Shown: positions 15,615-23,724, numbered from the stretch's first letter. The stretch: 32,507 bases of DNA from Bacillota bacterium (GCA_023386495.1 JAEWJS010000047.1:1-32507); one strand, 5' to 3'. Numbers and translations: made by a program. Notes: a model not told the origin generated them from the letters alone.

Positions 15615-15639
15615 GACGGAACGCGTCGGGCGTTCCGTC
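15615..15639. other. perfect 10-bp hairpin between divergent promoters
   Basis: GACGGAACGC-GTCGG-GCGTTCCGTC is a perfect inverted repeat with a 5-base loop. It lies between the tetR promoter (minus) and the arsR-type promoter (plus). No T-run follows on either strand, so it is not an ordinary terminator. It may be another operator or an insulating structure. Confidence 0.5.
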
Positions 15640-15647
15640 AGCTTAGC

Positions 15648-15690
15648 TTGACACGACCATCTAATTAGAATATTATCTAATTAGATGGTC
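15648..15690 (+). promoter_or_regulatory. promoter with perfect 15-6-15 inverted-repeat operator
   Basis: TTGACA (15648-15653) and TATTAT (15671-15676) are separated by 17 bases. A perfect inverted repeat with 15-base arms (15655-15669 and 15676-15690) around a 6-base centre covers the spacer and the -10. Each arm contains the 10-base palindrome TCTAATTAGA (15660-15669 and 15676-15685), so this is a palindrome of palindromes with two sites 16 bases apart. It lies 24 bases upstream of the ArsR-type gene, its likely binder. Confidence 0.85.
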
Positions 15691-15714
15691 ATCGAATGAG
15701 TGAGGTGAACGAAG

Positions 15715-16323
15715 GTGCAGCTAGACAAAGTTGTCGAATACCACAAGTCCCTAGCCGACCCGACCAGGATCCGCATGTTAATACTGCTCGCTGACGGCGA
15801 GTTAAGCGGGCAATTGTTGGCGCAGGAGCTCAGCGTTACGCCGGCAACGATCACGCATCATGCGACGAAGCTGCGTCAGGTCGGTCTGATCAATGAGCGG
15901 CGGGACAAGAATACGATATACTTCACGCTCAACGACTACATGCTGCGCAGCAACGCGGAGGCGGCAGTGGAGCTCATTACGAGGAATCAGCCTGCAGCAG
16001 AAGGAGACAGTGCCATGCCGGATGAAGCGAATGACAGATTCAGAGCATCTACCTTGCGGAATTTCTTCACGGCAGACGGGAAGCTCAAGCATCTTCCGAG
16101 CCAGTTGAAGAAGAAGTTGATCGTGCTTGAACATATGGTATCTCGGTTGAGCAAGGGACAGAAATACACGGAGAAGGAGATCAATGCCTTCATTCAGGAC
16201 TACCATGCGGACTTCGCGACCATCCGGAGAGAGTTCATCATGCATCAATTCATGTATCGCTCGGCGGAAGTGTACGAGCTGAACCCGAGAGCCATGTGGA
16301 CCAAGTGGGAAGAACTGTCGTGA
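15715..16323 (+). CDS. ArsR-type winged-helix regulator with DUF2087 domain
   Basis: The protein has 202 residues from GTG 15715, with GAGGTG upstream. The first 85 residues form an ArsR-like winged helix (LADPTRIRMLILL, LAQELSVTPATITHHATKLRQVGLI). Residues about 110-195 match the DUF2087 pattern (LRNFFTADGKLKHLPSQLKKKLIVLEHM, then YTEKEINAFI), a domain often fused to such regulators and of unclear ligand. No ArsR metal-binding CxC motif is seen, so metal sensing is unlikely. The operator at 15655-15690 covers its promoter, which suggests autoregulation; the MATE exporter downstream may be a further target (inference). Confidence 0.85.
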   Translation: MQLDKVVEYHKSLADPTRIRMLILLADGELSGQLLAQELSVTPATITHHATKLRQVGLINERRDKNTIYFTLNDYMLRSNAEAAVELITRNQPAAEGDSAMPDEANDRFRASTLRNFFTADGKLKHLPSQLKKKLIVLEHMVSRLSKGQKYTEKEINAFIQDYHADFATIRREFIMHQFMYRSAEVYELNPRAMWTKWEELS

Positions 16324-16396
16324 AGACGATAGACCTACCTATATACATTCCTAATCACAATCTATAACTTACCGAGTGTTATGAACAGCGCTCGTC

Positions 16397-16405
16397 TGCT
16401 ATAAT
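16397..16405 (+). promoter_or_regulatory. extended -10 element for the MATE gene
   Basis: TGC-TATAAT lies 34 bases upstream of the MATE start. The -35 region (around 16377) is poor, which fits an extended -10 promoter. The rest of the 115-base gap holds nothing else I can name. Confidence 0.55.
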
Positions 16406-16438
16406 GGCGTGGACTCTCACGCAAAGGATCGATAATAC

Positions 16439-17809
16439 ATGACAGCAAGACTCGCACCTCATGATTCACGCAATGACCGCATTCCTACTTTGTTCGCATT
16501 AACATGGCCAATCATGATCGAGCTGGCCTTGCATATGCTGATGGGCAATGTCGATACGTTCATGCTCAGCCAATACGACGACCGGGCGGTGGCAGCGGTC
16601 GGCGTGTCCAACCAGATCGCGAATATGATGAATTTGTTGTTCAGCATTGTCGCGACAGCCACGACGATCTTGATCTCGAGAAGGATCGGCGCTGGCGAGA
16701 AGGGTGCCGTAACGAAGCTTGCCGCTTCCTCGCTTACATTGAACCTGCTGTTCGGACTATTCCTGAGCGGCATGCTGCTAGCATTCGGCGACTCCGCACT
16801 GCTCTTGATGGGGCTCGAGGACGAGCTCATGCCTTATGCTTGGACATATCTCTCGATCACGGGCGGATTCATCGTGCTGCAAGCGCTCATCCTGACTGCA
16901 TCGGCTGTCATTAAGAGCCACGGATTCACGAAGAAAGTCATGTTCGTCACCGTCACGATGAATATCGTGAACATGATCGGCAACTACATTGCGATCAAGG
17001 GACCGCTAGGGCTGCCTGTCACAGGCGTCACGGGTGTCGCCGTAACGACAGTGGTAAGCCGAACGATCGGGCTGATCCTTATGCTCTTCCTATTAATGCG
17101 CATTCTCGAGCAGCGATTCAAGCTGACGGATTTCATCCGGCTGCGAATCGCGCATATTCGGGAGCTGCTCGGAATCGGTATTCCGTCGGCGGGGGAGCAG
17201 TTGTCCTACAATTTATCTCAGCTGGTCATTACGAGCTTCATTGCCTCGATCGGTGTGACGGCAATGGTATCGCGGGTGTACACGCTGAATATTATCTTCT
17301 TGATTACGATCGTCACCATTGCGATCAGCCAAGGGACGCAGATCATTATTGCGCGCATGATTGGCGCCAGAGACCCTGACAGCGCGTATCGCAGAGGATT
17401 GAACAGCTTAGGACTCAGCATGCTGATCAGCGTAGTGCTGGCCGGCATTTTCAATCTCGTGGGCGGGTACATTCTCGACCTATTCACGGATGATGCGGAT
17501 GTCATCGCGCTCGGACGCAAGCTGCTCTTGCTGGCCTTCTTGCTTGAGCCGGGACGAGCATGTAACCTGGTCGTGATCAGCGCGCTTCGCGCGGTCGGCG
17601 ATGTCCGATATCCGGTCTACATCGGGATGCTGTTCGTGTGGCTGCTTGCCGTACCAGCGGCCTATCTGCTCGGTATTCACTGGGAACTGGGGCTGCTCGG
17701 CATTTTCTCCGCATTCGTCATGGACGAGTGGTTAAGAGGGCTCATGATGCTGTTCCGGTGGCGTTCTAAGCGATGGGCGCGGGAGATCGAGCAGCAGCAG
17801 AAAGCTTGA
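16439..17809 (+). CDS. MATE family multidrug efflux transporter
   Basis: This 456-residue protein has about twelve hydrophobic segments in two similar halves, as expected for the MATE/NorM fold. The first helix (LFALTWPIMIELALHMLMGNVDTFMLSQY) carries the conserved P-x-M-I-E and VDTFM features, and repeated GxG loops (RRIGAG, ARMIGARDPDSAYRRG) begin each half's cytoplasmic turn. MATE proteins export cationic drugs using a Na+ or H+ gradient. An AAAGGA site lies before the ATG. The neighbourhood (ArsR-type regulator upstream, APH kinase downstream) fits a resistance role, but the substrate is unknown. Confidence 0.92.
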   Translation: MTARLAPHDSRNDRIPTLFALTWPIMIELALHMLMGNVDTFMLSQYDDRAVAAVGVSNQIANMMNLLFSIVATATTILISRRIGAGEKGAVTKLAASSLTLNLLFGLFLSGMLLAFGDSALLLMGLEDELMPYAWTYLSITGGFIVLQALILTASAVIKSHGFTKKVMFVTVTMNIVNMIGNYIAIKGPLGLPVTGVTGVAVTTVVSRTIGLILMLFLLMRILEQRFKLTDFIRLRIAHIRELLGIGIPSAGEQLSYNLSQLVITSFIASIGVTAMVSRVYTLNIIFLITIVTIAISQGTQIIIARMIGARDPDSAYRRGLNSLGLSMLISVVLAGIFNLVGGYILDLFTDDADVIALGRKLLLLAFLLEPGRACNLVVISALRAVGDVRYPVYIGMLFVWLLAVPAAYLLGIHWELGLLGIFSAFVMDEWLRGLMMLFRWRSKRWAREIEQQQKA

Positions 17810-17842
17810 GCGAAGTTATACGAACGAAGGAGTTCGAGATCG

Positions 17843-18619
17843 ATGGACGTCTGTGATATTCCGATCGAATTGCTCGATCGTATGGGGACGATTACGAATA
17901 TCTCCTTTCCAAGGCAAGGGCATACTTCCCTTGTTGTCAGGGTGGATACACGCGATCGTTCGTTCATCTTGAAGAAAACCGAACATGCGCTATATAACGA
18001 GTGGCTGTCGGAAGAATATGCAGCATTGCAGTCGCTAGCGGCTACGGGACTACCCGTCCCTAGAGCCTATGCATTCCATGTGCAAGATGAATCGAGATGG
18101 CTGCTCATGGATTGCCTGGATGGGATTAGCTTGAGGCATTACCTGGAGCGTAACCCGAACCAGAGGGACAGAGAGAAGGTTATCGCGAGCTATGGCGAAT
18201 GTCTGAAGCGAATCCATGACTGCGAGTGTCCTGCAGCATTGCGCAACAATCATGCATGGTTGGATGCGATGCTCGCGCAGGCAAGACACAATCTCGATCA
18301 TCATGACGTGGACGGCACGGAAGAATTGCTGCAACGGCTGGACCGCGATCGACCAGTACCGATTGCGAGCACGCTGATCCATGGCGACTATCACACGAAC
18401 AATGTAGTGGTCAGCAACAATCGGGTAATCGGAGTCATTGATTGGCCGAGGGCCGCATGCGGAGATCCGCGATTCGATATTGCGTTGGCCATTCGACCTA
18501 AGGCGGGAATCTTTGATCGTGATAGAGATCGTGAGATATTCCTCGAATCCTACGGTCGAGCCAAGATAACGGATGATGAATATCGCTATTATCAAGAGGG
18601 ATTGTATACATTCTTCTGA
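17843..18619 (+). CDS. APH-fold phosphotransferase, second copy
   Basis: The protein has 258 residues. N-lobe: SFILKKTEH holds the ATP-binding Lys. Catalytic loop: HGDYHTNN (from about residue 180). Metal-binding motif: VIDWPRAACGDPRFDIA. These are all intact APH-family features. The substrate could be an antibiotic, choline or another small alcohol. The C-terminus (ending EGLYTFF) is shorter than in many relatives, so slight truncation is possible. AAGGAG lies before the ATG, 33 bases after the MATE stop, so co-transcription is likely. It is not closely similar to the first APH protein at 12935. Confidence 0.85.
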   Translation: MDVCDIPIELLDRMGTITNISFPRQGHTSLVVRVDTRDRSFILKKTEHALYNEWLSEEYAALQSLAATGLPVPRAYAFHVQDESRWLLMDCLDGISLRHYLERNPNQRDREKVIASYGECLKRIHDCECPAALRNNHAWLDAMLAQARHNLDHHDVDGTEELLQRLDRDRPVPIASTLIHGDYHTNNVVVSNNRVIGVIDWPRAACGDPRFDIALAIRPKAGIFDRDRDREIFLESYGRAKITDDEYRYYQEGLYTFF

Positions 18620-18639
18620 AGAGCACGGGGGTTGAAGCA

Positions 18640-19431
18640 ATGGCAACAGCTATCGATTTGCAAGGATCAATCGCAATCGTAACAGGCGCCAGCCGGGCTC
18701 AGGGCATCGGAACTGCCATATGCCGTGCGCTGGCAGAAGCAGGGGCGGATATTTTCTTCACCCACTGGGGGGCTTTCGACGCCGCCGAAGGGAACGGGGC
18801 CGATGCCGGCTGGCCAGAGCGCTTATGTGAGGAACTGCAGCGTATGGGAGTTCGAGCGGCTCACATGGAGGCGGATCTGACAGACACCGACTCGCCGGAG
18901 CGCATCCTAGAGCAGGCGGAGGCAAAGCTAGGAGGAGCAGCAACGATTCTCGTCAATAATGCCGCCTACTGTGCTCCGACGGAATTTCGCACCATGACCG
19001 CTCTCGACCTGGAACGTCACTACGCGGTGAATAATCGCGGAACGATACTGCTTAGTACCGCATTCGCTAAAAAGTTCGAGAATGAGCACGCAGGATGCAA
19101 GAATGGACGAATTATTTTCCTCGTATCGAAGGGACCTGATCCGCACAATCTGGCCTACATCGCAACCAAGGGAGCGCTGATCGCGCTGACAGAACCGCTT
19201 GCGACAGCATTAGCGCCACTCGGCATAACCGTCAATGCGGTCGATCCCGGCCCGACGAATTCTGGGTGGATTACGGGTGAGATGCGAGACTATTTCCTGC
19301 CGCAGTTCCCGATGGGACGACTCGGAGAGCCGGAAGATGCCGCGAAGTTGATCCGATTCCTGGCATGCGAGGAAGCGGGTTGGATCACGGGCCAGCATAT
19401 CAAGTCCGAGGGCGGATTCTTAGGTAAATAA
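18640..19431 (+). CDS. SDR family NAD(P)-dependent oxidoreductase
   Basis: This 263-residue classical short-chain dehydrogenase/reductase has an NAD(P) motif TGASRAQGIG (15-24, with the longer spacing seen in some FabL/FabG relatives), the stabilising NNAA motif (about 107-110) and the catalytic Tyr-x3-Lys (YIATK, 173-177), with the preceding Ser in FLVSKG. The C-terminus GGFLGK resembles the usual (D/E)GG ending. The substrate cannot be read from sequence. It is 20 bases after the APH gene, probably last in the MATE-APH-SDR unit, since a terminator follows at 19441. Confidence 0.9.
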   Translation: MATAIDLQGSIAIVTGASRAQGIGTAICRALAEAGADIFFTHWGAFDAAEGNGADAGWPERLCEELQRMGVRAAHMEADLTDTDSPERILEQAEAKLGGAATILVNNAAYCAPTEFRTMTALDLERHYAVNNRGTILLSTAFAKKFENEHAGCKNGRIIFLVSKGPDPHNLAYIATKGALIALTEPLATALAPLGITVNAVDPGPTNSGWITGEMRDYFLPQFPMGRLGEPEDAAKLIRFLACEEAGWITGQHIKSEGGFLGK

Positions 19432-19440
19432 TAGTAAATC

Positions 19441-19469
19441 AGGTCATCCTATAAGGGGTGATCTTTTTT
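19441..19469 (+). terminator. intrinsic terminator after the SDR gene
   Basis: A 9-base-pair stem with two G-U pairs (AGGTCATCC / GGGTGATCT), a 6-base loop and a run of six T form a typical Rho-independent terminator. It closes the MATE-APH-SDR unit. Confidence 0.85.
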
Positions 19470-19495
19470 ATTAGTAAAATATTATTACTATGCAC

Positions 19496-19528
19496 TTTAC
19501 AATAGTGTGCGTCATACAGTATAGTGTG
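19496..19528 (+). promoter_or_regulatory. padR promoter with ATAGTGTG direct repeat
   Basis: TTTACA (19496-19501) and TATAGT (19520-19525) are 18 bases apart. The octamer ATAGTGTG occurs twice (19502-19509 and 19521-19528), 19 bases apart, one copy in the spacer and one over the -10. PadR proteins usually repress their own promoters, so these are candidate binding sites. Confidence 0.6.
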
Positions 19529-19548
19529 ATTAGGAGTTGATGGAAGCG

Positions 19549-19902
19549 ATGGAAATCCAAGAAACGATTCAAAGTCTAACGCAGGAGCTCAGACGCGGGA
19601 CGCTCGTCTTAAGCGTACTCAGTCAATTGTCCGAACCGCAGTACGGCTACTCGCTCGTCTCCATTCTGGAGGAGAAGGGGCTCAGCATCGATCCCGGCAC
19701 GCTGTACCCGCTCATGCGCAGACTGGAGAAGCAGGAGTTGCTCGTGAGCAGTTGGGACACCAATGAAGCGCGACCGCGCAAATATTACCAGCTCAGCGAG
19801 ACAGGCAAGCAAGTGTATGAGCATCTGCGTCAGGAATGGGCGAATATGGCCGAAGGCGTCAATCGATTAATGGATGGGGGAGTAGGGAATGGAACTGATT
19901 AA
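19549..19902 (+). CDS. PadR family transcriptional regulator
   Basis: The protein has 117 residues from ATG 19549; TTG 19537 and ATG 19540 are in-frame alternatives around the same AGGAGTTGAT site. It shows the PadR winged helix: RRGTLVLSVLSQL, then YGYSLVSILEE, and the typical PGTLYPLMRRLEKQELLVSSW wing with RKYYQLSETGKQ. PadR repressors respond to phenolics, drugs or envelope stress. The stop overlaps the next start by 14 bases, so it is coupled to the HAAS membrane protein, a common Bacillota pairing in which the regulator controls its own operon. Confidence 0.92.
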   Translation: MEIQETIQSLTQELRRGTLVLSVLSQLSEPQYGYSLVSILEEKGLSIDPGTLYPLMRRLEKQELLVSSWDTNEARPRKYYQLSETGKQVYEHLRQEWANMAEGVNRLMDGGVGNGTD

Positions 19903-20896
19903 CAGGTATGTCTATGCCGTCACGCAGAAGCTGCCGGAGCGGCAGAGGGCGGAGATCGACAAGGAACTGCGAGGCTTGATCGAGGATATGCTGGAAGAGC
20001 GGACGCAAGGGAGTCCGCCTTCGTCTAGGGATGCGGAAGCGGTGCTTGCCGAGCTTGGCAACCCGGCGGAGATGGCAGACCGGTATCGCGGCAGCAAGCG
20101 CTACTTGATCGGTCCGGAGCTGTTCCCGAGTTATGTCTCGGTGCTGCGCATCGTATGGGCCGCCATTGGGATCGCGCTCGGCGTCATGTTCGTGATCGAA
20201 GGGGTCATGGACCCGACGAATGTGCTGGACCATTTTGTAGACGCCTTGGTCGCGATCATCATGGGACTGACGCAAGGCTTCGCGTGGGTAACGGTCATCT
20301 TCGGCATACTCGAGTATACCGGTGCCCGGAAGCCTGCGGGAAAGAAGGCCGAACCGGCTTGGCATCCGTCAGACTTGCCGCAGCTGCCGGACGATAAGCA
20401 GCGGATCAGCCCTGCGGAACCGATAGGAAGCATTATCTTCTCGATCTTGTTCGTCGTGTTGTTCAGTTACTCTATCGATCTGCTGGGCGTGTGGCGATTA
20501 GCGGGCGGTGAGCGCAATGTGATCCCGTTCTTCAATCCGGAAGTGTTCAATACGTACCTGCCTTATATCTGGATCCTCCTGGCCGTAAGCGTAGTGAAGG
20601 ATGTCGTGAAGCTGAACGCCAGGCGATGGACGCCGCGTCTGGTCGGTATGGAGATCACGGTTACCGTGCTGTACCTGGTACTGGCGATCTTCATGTTCAA
20701 CGATACGGCGATCTGGAACCCGGACTTCATGCAGCAGGCGGTTGATTCGGGTCTCGTGGCTGCAGGCAGCGAGGGGTACGACACGTTGAGTACGATCTGG
20801 GAACGCGTGACGAGCGGTCTCGTGTACCTCATCGGACTCATCTCCGCGATTCAGATCATCTCGCTGATCGTGACCGCATATCGGCATAAGGCATAA
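19889..20896 (+). CDS. HAAS domain membrane protein
   Basis: The protein has 335 residues. Residues 1-70 look like the HAAS sensor/anti-sigma-like helical domain (YVYAVTQKLPERQRAEIDKELRGLIEDML, LAELGNPAEMADRYRG). About six transmembrane segments follow, near 87-108, 115-140, 183-203, 222-240, 252-271 and 310-330. HAAS proteins are normally encoded after a PadR regulator and are thought to sense or manage membrane stress; their exact activity is not established. GGGGGAGTAGGG precedes the ATG. Confidence 0.85.
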   Translation: MELINRYVYAVTQKLPERQRAEIDKELRGLIEDMLEERTQGSPPSSRDAEAVLAELGNPAEMADRYRGSKRYLIGPELFPSYVSVLRIVWAAIGIALGVMFVIEGVMDPTNVLDHFVDALVAIIMGLTQGFAWVTVIFGILEYTGARKPAGKKAEPAWHPSDLPQLPDDKQRISPAEPIGSIIFSILFVVLFSYSIDLLGVWRLAGGERNVIPFFNPEVFNTYLPYIWILLAVSVVKDVVKLNARRWTPRLVGMEITVTVLYLVLAIFMFNDTAIWNPDFMQQAVDSGLVAAGSEGYDTLSTIWERVTSGLVYLIGLISAIQIISLIVTAYRHKA

Positions 20897-20912
20897 TGTC
20901 ATTGCCGTCTAA

Positions 20913-20932
20913 TGCTTCCGACTACGGAAGCA
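20913..20932. terminator. hairpin between convergent genes
   Basis: TGCTTCC-GACTAC-GGAAGCA forms a perfect 7-bp stem at the meeting point of the convergent HAAS and LysR genes, overlapping the lysR stop. It has no T-run, so termination would be weak. Confidence 0.35.
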
Positions 20933-21806
20933 GCGACAAGAACGCCCTTGAGGCTGCGGACAGCGGCACGCCTTGCAGCGTCGCGACGCCGATGTGTCGC
21001 GGCGGGATCGGCGGCGTGAAGGGAATTTCGAAGAGCTCGCCGCCGGCGAGCTCTTCTGCTATGAAGTCGCGGATGACGAACGCCAGGCCGAAGCCGCTCT
21101 TCGCGAACTGCGCGAGCAGGTCCAGACTGCCGAGCTCGAACTCGGGTGACAGCGGGACGCCGCAAGCGGCAAAATGTTCATCCAACACCCGCCGCGTCGT
21201 GCCGCCGGGCTCCAGTGTCAGCAAGGGGTAGTCTGCTAGCGATGCGACGGCGAGCGGCTCCTGTCGTTCTGCGAGGTGGGCGTAAGCTTGTCCGCTTACA
21301 AGACAATCCTGGAGCGGCGCAATGGCGCGGCAATCCACGTCGCGGTATGCGGCCGGCAAGCTGACGATGCCGAAGTCGATTCTGCCGTCCTTCAGGAGCG
21401 CGATTGTCTCCGGCGTAGTGCGATTCGTAACGCGGATGCGGACATGCGGATACTGGCGATGGAACTGCTCCAGATAAGGGAGCAAATAATGCCTGCACAG
21501 CGTATCGCTCGCGCCGATGTTGACCTCGCCGCTTCCGAGATTGTGCATATCGGCAATCGCCTTCTCGCCGACCTCCACCGAGGAGAACGCCTGCGCGACA
21601 TGGCGGTACAGCACTTCCCCCTCCGCGGTAAGCTTGACCCCCCTTGAAGAGCGGAAGAACAGCTGACCGCCGAGCCGGCTCTCCAATTGCTTGAGCGTAT
21701 GGCTGACGGCAGGCTGCGTAATGTGCAAGCGCTCCGCTGCCTTCGACAATGTGCCGGTCTTCGCCGTCCAATAGAAGACGCGATACCATTCGAGATTAAT
21801 GTCCAT
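20922..21806 (-). CDS. LysR family transcriptional regulator
   Basis: The protein has 294 residues. The N-terminal LysR helix-turn-helix is textbook (FYWTAKTGTLSKAAERLHI, TQPAVSHTLKQLESRLGGQLFFR). The effector domain covers about 90-290 (GEVNIGASDTLCRHYLLPYL, DFGIVSLP). GAGGAG precedes the ATG. It is divergent from the PurA-like gene with 112 bases between them, and a 7-3-7 inverted repeat lies in that gap. By the usual LysR rule it activates the divergent gene in response to a small molecule and represses itself. The inducer might be a purine-pathway metabolite (inference). Confidence 0.92.
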   Translation of the reverse strand: MDINLEWYRVFYWTAKTGTLSKAAERLHITQPAVSHTLKQLESRLGGQLFFRSSRGVKLTAEGEVLYRHVAQAFSSVEVGEKAIADMHNLGSGEVNIGASDTLCRHYLLPYLEQFHRQYPHVRIRVTNRTTPETIALLKDGRIDFGIVSLPAAYRDVDCRAIAPLQDCLVSGQAYAHLAERQEPLAVASLADYPLLTLEPGGTTRRVLDEHFAACGVPLSPEFELGSLDLLAQFAKSGFGLAFVIRDFIAEELAGGELFEIPFTPPIPPRHIGVATLQGVPLSAASRAFLSLLP

Positions 21807-21821
21807 TTGCTATTACTCCTC

Positions 21822-21878
21822 ATAATACCACGTATTATTAATATCAATTATTCTAATGACCAATACCGCCATTATAAT
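21822..21878. promoter_or_regulatory. LysR-type binding box and purA -10
   Basis: ATAATAC-CAC-GTATTAT (21822-21838) is a perfect inverted repeat of the T-N11-A type bound by LysR proteins. A consensus -10, TATAAT (21873-21878), lies downstream with no recognisable -35, as expected for an activator-dependent promoter. The box is centred near -55 relative to the likely start of transcription of the PurA-like gene and also overlaps the lysR leader. Confidence 0.7.
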
Positions 21879-21918
21879 AAGCCTTGTGCAAGATAACAAG
21901 ACACGGAGGCGATTGGGA

Positions 21919-23199
21919 ATGGCGGTCACGGCAATAGTAGGGGCACAATGGGGCGACGAGGGCAAGGGGAAAATGACGGACGTGCTCGCGGCACAGTCTG
22001 CTTATGTGGTGCGCTACCAAGGCGGCAGCAATGCCGGGCACACGATCATCAACGCTTACGGGAAGTTCGGATTGCATATGCTGCCGTCAGGCGTGTTCTA
22101 TCCGAATGTGACGAACGTGATCGGACCCGGCGCGGCCTTGGATGCCGAGATGCTGCTGCGGGAGCTGGAGGATCTGGCTGCGAGAGGCGTGCCAACCCCG
22201 AAGCTGCGTATATCTGAACGTGCTCAGCTCGTGCTGCCTGTTCATCGCTTATTTGATCAGCTGGAGGAGGAACGACTAGGGGAGCGCGGGTTCGGCTCGA
22301 CGAAGCAGGGCATCGCGCCGTTCTATGCGGATAAGTACGCGAAGCTCGGCATTCAGGTCGCGGACTGCTTCGATGTCGATCGATTAACCGAGCGGCTTAA
22401 GCAATCGCTGGCTGCCAAGAATGTGCTGCTGGAGCAGTTGTATGGGCATAAGCCGCAAGATGCACGCGCGATGGCGATGTACATGCATGAGCTTGCTGAA
22501 CGTCTATCGCCGTATCTATGCGATTCGACGGCGCTGCTGCAGGATGCTTATGCGAACGGCGAGCGCATTCTGGTAGAAGGGCAGCTAGGAGCGCTTCGCG
22601 ATCCGGATCACGGCATCTACCCCTACTCGACTTCCTCATCGACGCTGGCCGGCTTCGCGCCTGTAGGAGCCGGGCTGCCGGCCTATGCGATTACGGAGGT
22701 GATGGCCGTCGTGAAGGCGTACTCCAGCTGCGTCGGCGCTGGTCCATTCGTGAGCGAGCTGGAAGGTGTTGAAGCCGATGAGCTTCGCCAGAGAGGCGGC
22801 GATGCCGGCGAGTACGGCGTGCTGACGGGCCGGCCTCGGCGAGTCGGGTGGTTCGATGTCGTCGCCACGCGATACGGATGCATGTTGCAGGGCGCTACGA
22901 CGGCTGCCTTAACGAATCTTGACGTGTTAGGCTATCTGGAGGAGATTCCAATCTGCGTTGGATATGAGCTAGCGGATGGAACCGTCACGGATCGGTTCCC
23001 CGTGACGGCGAAACTCACGGACGCGAAGCCCGTGATCGTAATGTTGAAAGGGTGGCAGTGCGACATCACCCAAGCGAGGACGATGGAGGAGCTGCCGGCC
23101 GAAGCGCGCGATTATGTGGCATACGTGGAACAAGCCATCGGCGTGTCAATCGGTACTGTATCGGTCGGGCCGCGCCGCGAGCAGGTAATCTCGCGATAA
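21919..23199 (+). CDS. purA: adenylosuccinate synthetase, diverged paralogue
   Basis: The protein has 426 residues from ATG 21919, with GGAGG upstream; the frame is open from 21856 but without a site. It should convert IMP, aspartate and GTP to adenylosuccinate. The P-loop GDEGKGK with the catalytic Asp, GGSNAGHT with the catalytic His, and TGRPRRVGWFD near the aspartate-binding Arg loop are conserved. The usual GTTKKGIGPAY motif reads GSTKQGIAPFY and the QGTLLDxDxGTYP region reads GQLGALRDPDHGIYP, so it is diverged from the housekeeping type. LysR control and the absence of other purine genes suggest a second, inducible enzyme. Confidence 0.88.
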   Translation: MAVTAIVGAQWGDEGKGKMTDVLAAQSAYVVRYQGGSNAGHTIINAYGKFGLHMLPSGVFYPNVTNVIGPGAALDAEMLLRELEDLAARGVPTPKLRISERAQLVLPVHRLFDQLEEERLGERGFGSTKQGIAPFYADKYAKLGIQVADCFDVDRLTERLKQSLAAKNVLLEQLYGHKPQDARAMAMYMHELAERLSPYLCDSTALLQDAYANGERILVEGQLGALRDPDHGIYPYSTSSSTLAGFAPVGAGLPAYAITEVMAVVKAYSSCVGAGPFVSELEGVEADELRQRGGDAGEYGVLTGRPRRVGWFDVVATRYGCMLQGATTAALTNLDVLGYLEEIPICVGYELADGTVTDRFPVTAKLTDAKPVIVMLKGWQCDITQARTMEELPAEARDYVAYVEQAIGVSIGTVSVGPRREQVISR

Positions 23200-23252
23200 T
23201 CCGGGTGAACAGCAAGAAGATGGGCACTCAGCCTTCCTTTCACCTATATACC

Positions 23253-23299
23253 TAAGAACCGCCGGCAAGCTCGAAATTCGAGCGCACCGGCGGTTCTTA
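23253..23299. terminator. bidirectional hairpin between purA and DUF1328 gene
   Basis: A 13-bp perfect stem (TAAGAACCGCCGG / CCGGCGGTTCTTA) encloses a second stem (GCTCG / CGAGC). It lies between convergent genes and probably ends transcription from both sides. The T-run is short. Confidence 0.75.
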
Positions 23300-23318
23300 A
23301 GTGATGGCGGTTAGTAGG

Positions 23319-23483
23319 CTATAATGATCTTCTGCGTCCGAAGATTAGTGACACGATGAACAGAATCAAGAAGACGTAGAACAGTAATTTGGCTACTGAT
23401 ACTGCAGCAGATACAATTCCTCCGAATCCGAATATAGCTGCGATGATCGCAATGATAAAAAAAATGGCTGCCCATCTCAACAT
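23319..23483 (-). CDS. DUF1328 family small membrane protein
   Basis: This 54-residue gene is short but clear: start ATG at 23483 with AAAGGATG upstream, stop TAG at 23319. The protein starts MLRWAAIFFIIAIIAAIFG, then FGGIVSAAVSVAKLLF and FLILFIVSLIFGRRR: two hydrophobic helices joined by the FGG turn, and an Arg-rich C-terminus. This is the whole DUF1328 pattern. The family is small membrane proteins of unknown function, often stress-associated. It is convergent with purA across a shared hairpin. The 241 bases between it and the DUF948 gene hold no gene I can support. Confidence 0.85.
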   Translation of the reverse strand: MLRWAAIFFIIAIIAAIFGFGGIVSAAVSVAKLLFYVFLILFIVSLIFGRRRSL

Positions 23484-23724
23484 TTCAATCATCCTTTCTC
23501 TCGAATCTGTTGTGTTATCGTGCAGAGGCTTCTGTCACGTCCCTGCTTGCCATTGTTTAACCTCAGCATCGCGGTCTGAAACAAGCCTTCACTGACAGAA
23601 TTGTGTGATTCAGTCCTGATGCTCTCGGGTAACGATATTGCAATAATAGATTCATAGAGGTAGACGATGGCATAAGGCGTGAACCAGCTCAGCGTCTCAT
23701 TACACACTCAAGGAGGGAACAAGA

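Noticed and set aside
20911..20935. Strong bidirectional terminator between HAAS and LysR genes
   Set aside because: A 7-bp stem exists but no T-run follows on either strand, so I list it only as a weak hairpin.
23389..23595. 68-residue plus-strand frame
   Set aside because: It overlaps the DUF1328 gene on the other strand, which has a site and a clear family pattern.
23603..23632. Possible sigma-B promoter upstream of the DUF948 gene (GTGTGA...GGGTAA)
   Set aside because: The -35 is poor and the 18-base spacing is too long for sigma-B; I could not support it.
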